Source: Sphingobium baderi
GTDB lineage: Bacteria > Pseudomonadota > Alphaproteobacteria > Sphingomonadales > Sphingomonadaceae
DNA: 64,000 bases
Reading direction: 5' to 3'
Assembly: GCF_001456115.1 (NCBI RefSeq)
Contig: NZ_CP013264.1
Location: forward strand, 434,001-498,000
The notes below the pieces were generated by a model. That model searched no databases, was not told the DNA's origin, and saw only the letters and a program-made list of their open reading frames with translations. The position numbers and the translations under genes are program-made. This document shows, one piece after another, positions 60,465 to 64,000 of this stretch. Position 1 is the stretch's first letter; every line of letters begins with the position of its first letter.

Positions 60465-61283
60465 ATGACCATGCCATTGTCAGGCCAGACTGCACTGATC
60501 ACCGGTTCCGCGTCGGGCATCGGCTTTGCCATTGCGCGGCGCTTTGCCGAGGCCGGCGCCAACGTCATGCTCTCAGGCCGCAATCGCGATACGGGCAGAG
60601 CAGCGGAACAGGCGCTCCGGGACATCGGCATAGCGGCGAAATATATGGCCGTGGACGTTGCAAGGGAGGAGGATGTGCGCGCGCTGGTCAACGCCACCGT
60701 CGACGAATTTGGCAGCATCTCTATCCTGGTCAACAATGCCGGGCCCGCCGCTGAAGCATTTGGTTTCGGCCCCTTGCATAGTCTGCCCAGCGCCGTTTTC
60801 GAGCAGACCATGCGTATAGGACTTTTCGGCGCTTTCTGGTGTTCCAAATATGCTGTGCCTCACATGGTTGAGGGTGGTTATGGGATAATCCTCAACATTT
60901 CGGCGATGCCAGCCACCCGCGCGCTTCCCAACATGGGCGCCTATGCCATGGCGAAGGCGGGAATGGATGCGCTGGGACGCCAGTTGGCGAACGACTATGC
61001 GGCCCATGGCATAAGAGCCAACAATATCGTGGTGGGCACCGTGCGGCCGGACGAAGACGACGTATCGACATTGCCCGCCGATTTCGATCACGATGCGCTC
61101 GATCGCGCTGTCGGCCGCACGACGATGATCGGTTCCGTAGGACAATATGCCGATGTGGCCGCTACGGCGCTGTTTCTTGCGTCGCCCGAAGCCCGCTATA
61201 TCACTGGCGCCAATATTCCGGTGGAAGGCGGCGCACTCTCCAAAGTGCAATATCCCGATTATACGGAGATCATGTCCGTGTGA
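60465..61283 (+). CDS. Short-chain dehydrogenase/reductase (SDR)
   Basis: A 272-residue SDR: 'TGSASGIGFAI', 'NNAGPAAE', 'LNISAMPAT', catalytic 'YAMAK' and a late 'NIPVEGGALS'. It lacks the usual 'PG' turn after the active site ('NIVVGTVRPDED'). CGAAGGATC precedes the ATG. Last gene of the sulfotransferase-DUF1214-TonB unit. Confidence 0.9.
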   Translation: MTMPLSGQTALITGSASGIGFAIARRFAEAGANVMLSGRNRDTGRAAEQALRDIGIAAKYMAVDVAREEDVRALVNATVDEFGSISILVNNAGPAAEAFGFGPLHSLPSAVFEQTMRIGLFGAFWCSKYAVPHMVEGGYGIILNISAMPATRALPNMGAYAMAKAGMDALGRQLANDYAAHGIRANNIVVGTVRPDEDDVSTLPADFDHDALDRAVGRTTMIGSVGQYADVAATALFLASPEARYITGANIPVEGGALSKVQYPDYTEIMSV

Positions 61284-61612
61284 GCACTGGTTGAGATCAT
61301 GCTGCGTCACGGTTGGGGGAAGGAGTTCCACCCCCAGCGGATGACGGATGGTTGATCCTCTGGTAGGGGCGCTGCGATGCGCCTCGCTCTCGCTTCAAAC
61401 CGCTGGTAAGCGCATCATTAAGCGTTAATCAAGCGCAGTCGCCATAAGCCACCTTCTCGCTGTTAACCGCATGCGGTTTGAAACGATAGCCGACAGGTCG
61501 CCTTCCTCGTCGACGCGAAGCATTCGGATGGCCGAATAAGTCCGACCGGCGGATATTTTAGCAGTTTTCTGGGGTTTTCTCAATCATTCGCGGGACTTGG
61601 CGAACATGGAAA
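61284..61612. other. Intergenic region at the end of the catabolic island
   Basis: These 329 bases lie between the last SDR gene and tRNA-Phe. No supported gene is seen. There are short symmetric stretches (near 61296-61335 and 61415-61440), but none is a convincing terminator or attachment site. I found no copy of the tRNA 3' end in the window that would mark an integration. Confidence 0.4.
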
Positions 61613-61688
61613 TGGTGCCCGGGGACGGAGTCGAACCGCCGACACTGCGATTTTCAGTCGCATGCTCTACCAACTGAGCTACCCGGGC
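61613..61688 (-). tRNA. tRNA-Phe (GAA)
   Basis: A complete 76-nt cloverleaf with encoded CCA. The acceptor stem pairs GCCCGGG with CCCGGGC, the D-arm reads 'GCTCAGTTGGTAGAGC', the anticodon loop is 'CTGAAAA' (GAA) and the T-arm reads 'GGCGGTTCGACTCCGTC'. Confidence 0.97.
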
Positions 61689-61741
61689 ATGGGAGGCCAA
61701 TGTTATTCACACCAGCCGTCAGAGAGGCGTGCCTATAGGCA

Positions 61742-61936
61742 TCAATCGGGGTCGCTGTCCACCCCATAATCGCCGCTTTTTTCTTGTGCCCCGGAAGCCG
61801 GAGCGCCGGGTACGCGATAGCCCTCTCCCAACCATTGCAAAAGATCGCGATCCCGGCACCGTTCTCCACAGAAGGGGCGAGTTTCGGGGGCGGGCCGCTG
61901 GCCACAGATCGGGCAGGAAGAGGCTTTAGGCGACAT
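61742..61936 (-). CDS. yacG: DNA gyrase inhibitor YacG (zinc-binding)
   Basis: A 64-residue zinc-ribbon protein. The four cysteines are in 'CPICG' and 'PFCGERCRDRDLLQWL', the YacG signature. It binds GyrB and inhibits gyrase in E. coli. The start at 61936 overlaps the end of the RNase gene by 11 bases. Confidence 0.92.
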   Translation of the reverse strand: MSPKASSCPICGQRPAPETRPFCGERCRDRDLLQWLGEGYRVPGAPASGAQEKSGDYGVDSDPD

Positions 61937-62915
61937 GGCCAGCCAATATGGAGACTGCTTGGTCGGCACGCAAGGTAATCGCTCCGCCCCGGCGCCGTGC
62001 CAGTTGCTCGACCCAGTGCGGCGCCTTGTGCAAGCGATCGATGATGGCCGGCGCCGCCGTCAGCGTGACGCTGCCGCCATTGCCATGCCGTTCCGCCCGC
62101 CGCAGCAGCGCTAGCACTGCCGTTTCGACCGGATCGGCGCGCAATATCTCCATCAGGCTCGCCCGTTCACGGCGACGGATGATCTGGATGAAGCCGAAAC
62201 CATTGACGGCCGTGCGCTCGAAAGGCAGCGGCAGATATTTGTCGATCTGCGCGGCTGCAATGACGCGTTCATCCTTGTTGTTCATCGTCGGCAGGTCGAT
62301 GCCGACCGAGCCGACAAGGCCCATGCGGCGAATCGCCTGCGCCGCCAGTTTCGCGCCCTTGGGGCCAAGCTGGGCGGGCGGCAGGCTGCCGTCGACATCG
62401 ATCAGCACCATGGCGGGCGTGAGGAAAATACGCAGCGCCGCAGCTTCGGTGCCGACTTCGCCCGCCATCGCTTCTTCCATCAATTCGCTCCAGCCGTGAG
62501 CTTCGAGCCGATCTTCCTCATGCGCGGGACAGGGGACGATGGATATGCCCGTCTGGTGCAAACGCTCCAGCAAAGTGGGACCGGGCTGCGCCTTTGAGCC
62601 GGGTTGCGCGATGCGACCCTTGGCCAGCTTGGGGCGGCCCTCTTCGGGGATTGCCTCCCGCTGAATGTCGATGAGCACCGTCGCACCCTCCGCGATCTTG
62701 GGAGGGATGGGTTCGATCAGCACTTCTTCACCCGATACGAGACGGGCGATACCCCGCTTCTTGGGAATGACCGTGCGGATCAGGCGCCCCTGCGCCACAG
62801 CTCCGGCGCGCACGGCCTCGCCTTCGCGTTCGACCAGCGCCTCGACCAGGCGCCCCTTTTCGATCCGTGCGGCCCGCGCCTCACCAATGCCTTCTTCATA
62901 CAGCCATTCAGCCAT
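61926..62915 (-). CDS. Ribonuclease E/G-family protein (short form)
   Basis: A 329-residue RNase E/G-like protein. The catalytic-domain region 'AMVLIDVDGSLPPAQLGPKG' (DxD metal site) and 'VGSVGIDLPTM' ... 'FGFIQIIRRRERASL' match RNase G. The N-terminal S1 domain is short or absent and the zinc-link cysteines are missing, so it is about 150 residues shorter than RNase G. It lies between maf and yacG. GAGGTGCCCC precedes the ATG. Confidence 0.88.
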   Translation of the reverse strand: MAEWLYEEGIGEARAARIEKGRLVEALVEREGEAVRAGAVAQGRLIRTVIPKKRGIARLVSGEEVLIEPIPPKIAEGATVLIDIQREAIPEEGRPKLAKGRIAQPGSKAQPGPTLLERLHQTGISIVPCPAHEEDRLEAHGWSELMEEAMAGEVGTEAAALRIFLTPAMVLIDVDGSLPPAQLGPKGAKLAAQAIRRMGLVGSVGIDLPTMNNKDERVIAAAQIDKYLPLPFERTAVNGFGFIQIIRRRERASLMEILRADPVETAVLALLRRAERHGNGGSVTLTAAPAIIDRLHKAPHWVEQLARRRGGAITLRADQAVSILAGHVA

Positions 62916-62923
62916 GGGGCACC

Positions 62924-63496
62924 TCAATCACAAGGATAACCGGCGGCGCGCAGCAACGCCCGCGTTTCATAAAGGGGCAGGCCCACGATGGCGCTATGGC
63001 TGCCCTGAATGTCGCAGATGAAGCCAGCGGCGCGGCCTTGAATCGCGTAACCACCCGCCTTGCCACGCCATTCTCCGCTGGCGAGATAGGCGTCGATCTC
63101 CACCCGATCGAGCCGCTTGAAAATGACGATATTGGTGGAAAGGCGATGGCGCGCCTTGCCGTCCGCATCGATCAGCGTAACCGCGCTCAACACGCGGTGG
63201 CGGCGGCCCGAAAGCAGTTGGAGGCATGCACGCGCTTCCTCCTCGCTTTCCGCCTTGGGCAGGATGCGGCGACCGGCTGCCACGACCGTATCACCGGAAA
63301 GGACCAAAGCATCGGCATGGCGCGCCGCCACCAGCACCCCCTTTTCCGCCGCGACCCGCGCCGCATAATGAGGGGGCAGTTCAGCCTTGCGCGGTTGTTC
63401 GTCAATGTCAGCCGGGTCCACCGCTGCGGGCACGACGCCAATCTGCCCCAACAGCGCAAGGCGGCGGGGAGAGGCGGAAGCGAGGATGAGCCGCAT
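62924..63496 (-). CDS. maf: Maf-family nucleoside-triphosphate pyrophosphatase
   Basis: A 190-residue Maf protein: N-terminal 'LILASASPRRLALLGQIG', the catalytic acid in 'VLSGDTVV', and 'GKAGGYAIQGRAAGFICDIQ'. It hydrolyses non-canonical or specific NTPs (house-cleaning). Starts 6 bases after infA. Confidence 0.95.
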   Translation of the reverse strand: MRLILASASPRRLALLGQIGVVPAAVDPADIDEQPRKAELPPHYAARVAAEKGVLVAARHADALVLSGDTVVAAGRRILPKAESEEEARACLQLLSGRRHRVLSAVTLIDADGKARHRLSTNIVIFKRLDRVEIDAYLASGEWRGKAGGYAIQGRAAGFICDIQGSHSAIVGLPLYETRALLRAAGYPCD

Positions 63497-63502
63497 CGGG
63501 CT

Positions 63503-63721
63503 TTATTTGAAGCGGTAGGTGATCCGACCCTTGGTCAGGTCGTAAGGGGTCAGCTCGACGAGCACTTCGTCGCCGACCAGCACACGGATGCGATTCTTAC
63601 GCATCTTTCCAGCGGTGTGGCCGAGAATTTCGTGATCATTCTCAAGCCGGACGCGAAACATGGCGTTGGGGAGAAGCTCCACAACCTGTCCGCGCATTTC
63701 AAGCAGTTCTTCTTTGGCCAT
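63503..63721 (-). CDS. infA: Translation initiation factor IF-1
   Basis: A 72-residue S1/OB-fold protein with the highly conserved IF-1 sequence ('[20 protein letters not shown]', '[18 protein letters not shown]'). It binds the 30S A-site during initiation. First gene of the infA-maf-RNase-yacG unit. Confidence 0.98.
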   Translation of the reverse strand: MAKEELLEMRGQVVELLPNAMFRVRLENDHEILGHTAGKMRKNRIRVLVGDEVLVELTPYDLTKGRITYRFK

Positions 63722-63778
63722 AATATCCCAATGTCGAAAAATCGCGCCGCCATAGCGCCAAAATGTAGAAAATGAAAG

Positions 63779-64000
63779 TCAACTCCGCACGCCGAAGCGT
63801 TCGCCCGCATCGGCGAGCGCTGCAAAGACACGATCGAGCTGGTCCGCATCAAGACAATAAGGCGGCATCAGATAGATGGTGTTGCCCAATGGACGCAGCA
63901 AGAGGCCACGTTCCTGGAAAAAGGCGCGCAGGCGCGGGGCGAGATCGGACAGATAACCGGCATCCGGCGCGATCAGGTCGATGGCGGCGATGGCGCCCAA
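63779..64000 (-). CDS. bioA: Adenosylmethionine-8-amino-7-oxononanoate aminotransferase, C-terminal part
   Basis: The last 73 residues of a PLP aminotransferase, open at the window edge. 'GAIAAIDL' ... 'FFQERGLLLRPLGNTIYLMP' ... 'PPYCLDADQLDRVF' is characteristic of the BioA C-terminus. BioA makes 7,8-diaminopelargonate in biotin synthesis. The N-terminal part and active-site lysine are outside the window, so other class-III aminotransferases are not fully excluded. Confidence 0.8.
   Translation of the reverse strand: MGAIAAIDLIAPDAGYLSDLAPRLRAFFQERGLLLRPLGNTIYLMPPYCLDADQLDRVFAALADAGERFGVRS

Noticed and set aside
61613..61688. tRNA-Phe as the attachment site of an integrated island
   Set aside because: No integrase gene and no repeated tRNA 3' end were found in the window, and the tRNA lies next to housekeeping genes.
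1..64000. CRISPR array
   Set aside because: No series of regularly spaced direct repeats was seen; the His/Asp repeats at 40999-41190 are coding low-complexity.

Overview
The window is high-GC (about 63-65% by eye) alphaproteobacterial DNA. It is most likely from a sphingomonad (Sphingobium/Novosphingobium/Sphingomonas type): it has large TonB-dependent receptors with the VTARR plug motif, many Rieske oxygenases, SDRs and EthD/NTF2-like proteins, and a housekeeping block yacG - short RNase E/G - maf - infA beside bioA. All calls were made by reading the sequence; no database search was run.

Layout. (1) 1-3.6 kb: a partial phosphotransferase, a probably frameshifted small gene and two LysR regulators. 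(2) 4.0-6.9 kb: a sterol-desaturase-like membrane hydroxylase, a TPR-sulfotransferase fusion and a small secreted protein. (3) 18.0 down to 7.1 kb, minus strand: a tightly coupled nine-gene nitrogen operon (ABC transporter, CopG/NikR-like regulator, two DUF1989 'urea amidolyase-associated' proteins, biotin-dependent urea/guanidine carboxylase, allophanate hydrolase, secreted beta-propeller). Two identical inverted repeats lie upstream of the operon and upstream of the regulator gene. (4) 18.6-29.4 kb: a cobalamin/cobalt block (BtuF-like protein, cobO, cobN, cobW, btuB, a CobC-like phosphatase, cbtB, cbtA) with two cobalamin riboswitches. (5) 29.8-61.3 kb: a catabolic island with two Rieske oxygenase alpha subunits, a P450, four SDRs, two EthD proteins, two VOC proteins, SnoaL/NTF2/limonene-epoxide-hydrolase-like proteins, a CMD-family protein, an LLM flavoenzyme, two MDR oxidoreductases, a sulfotransferase, a DUF1214 protein, a SulP transporter, two paralogous TonB receptors and GntR/TetR regulators. 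One intact IS630-type element sits between two convergent genes. (6) 61.6-64 kb: tRNA-Phe and housekeeping genes.

How the parts work together. Block 3 looks like nickel-independent assimilation of guanidine (or urea): uptake, ATP-dependent carboxylation, deimination of carboxyguanidine to allophanate, then allophanate hydrolysis to ammonia and CO2. Its NikR-like regulator has lost three of the four expected nickel ligands. Block 5 probably takes up a hydrophobic, perhaps terpenoid or aromatic, substrate through the TonB receptors and opens it by Rieske/P450 hydroxylation, dehydrogenation and hydrolysis. A short motif (consensus ATGCATRAT) recurs in at least seven intergenic regions of this island and suggests one shared regulator, possibly the GntR/FCD protein encoded inside it.
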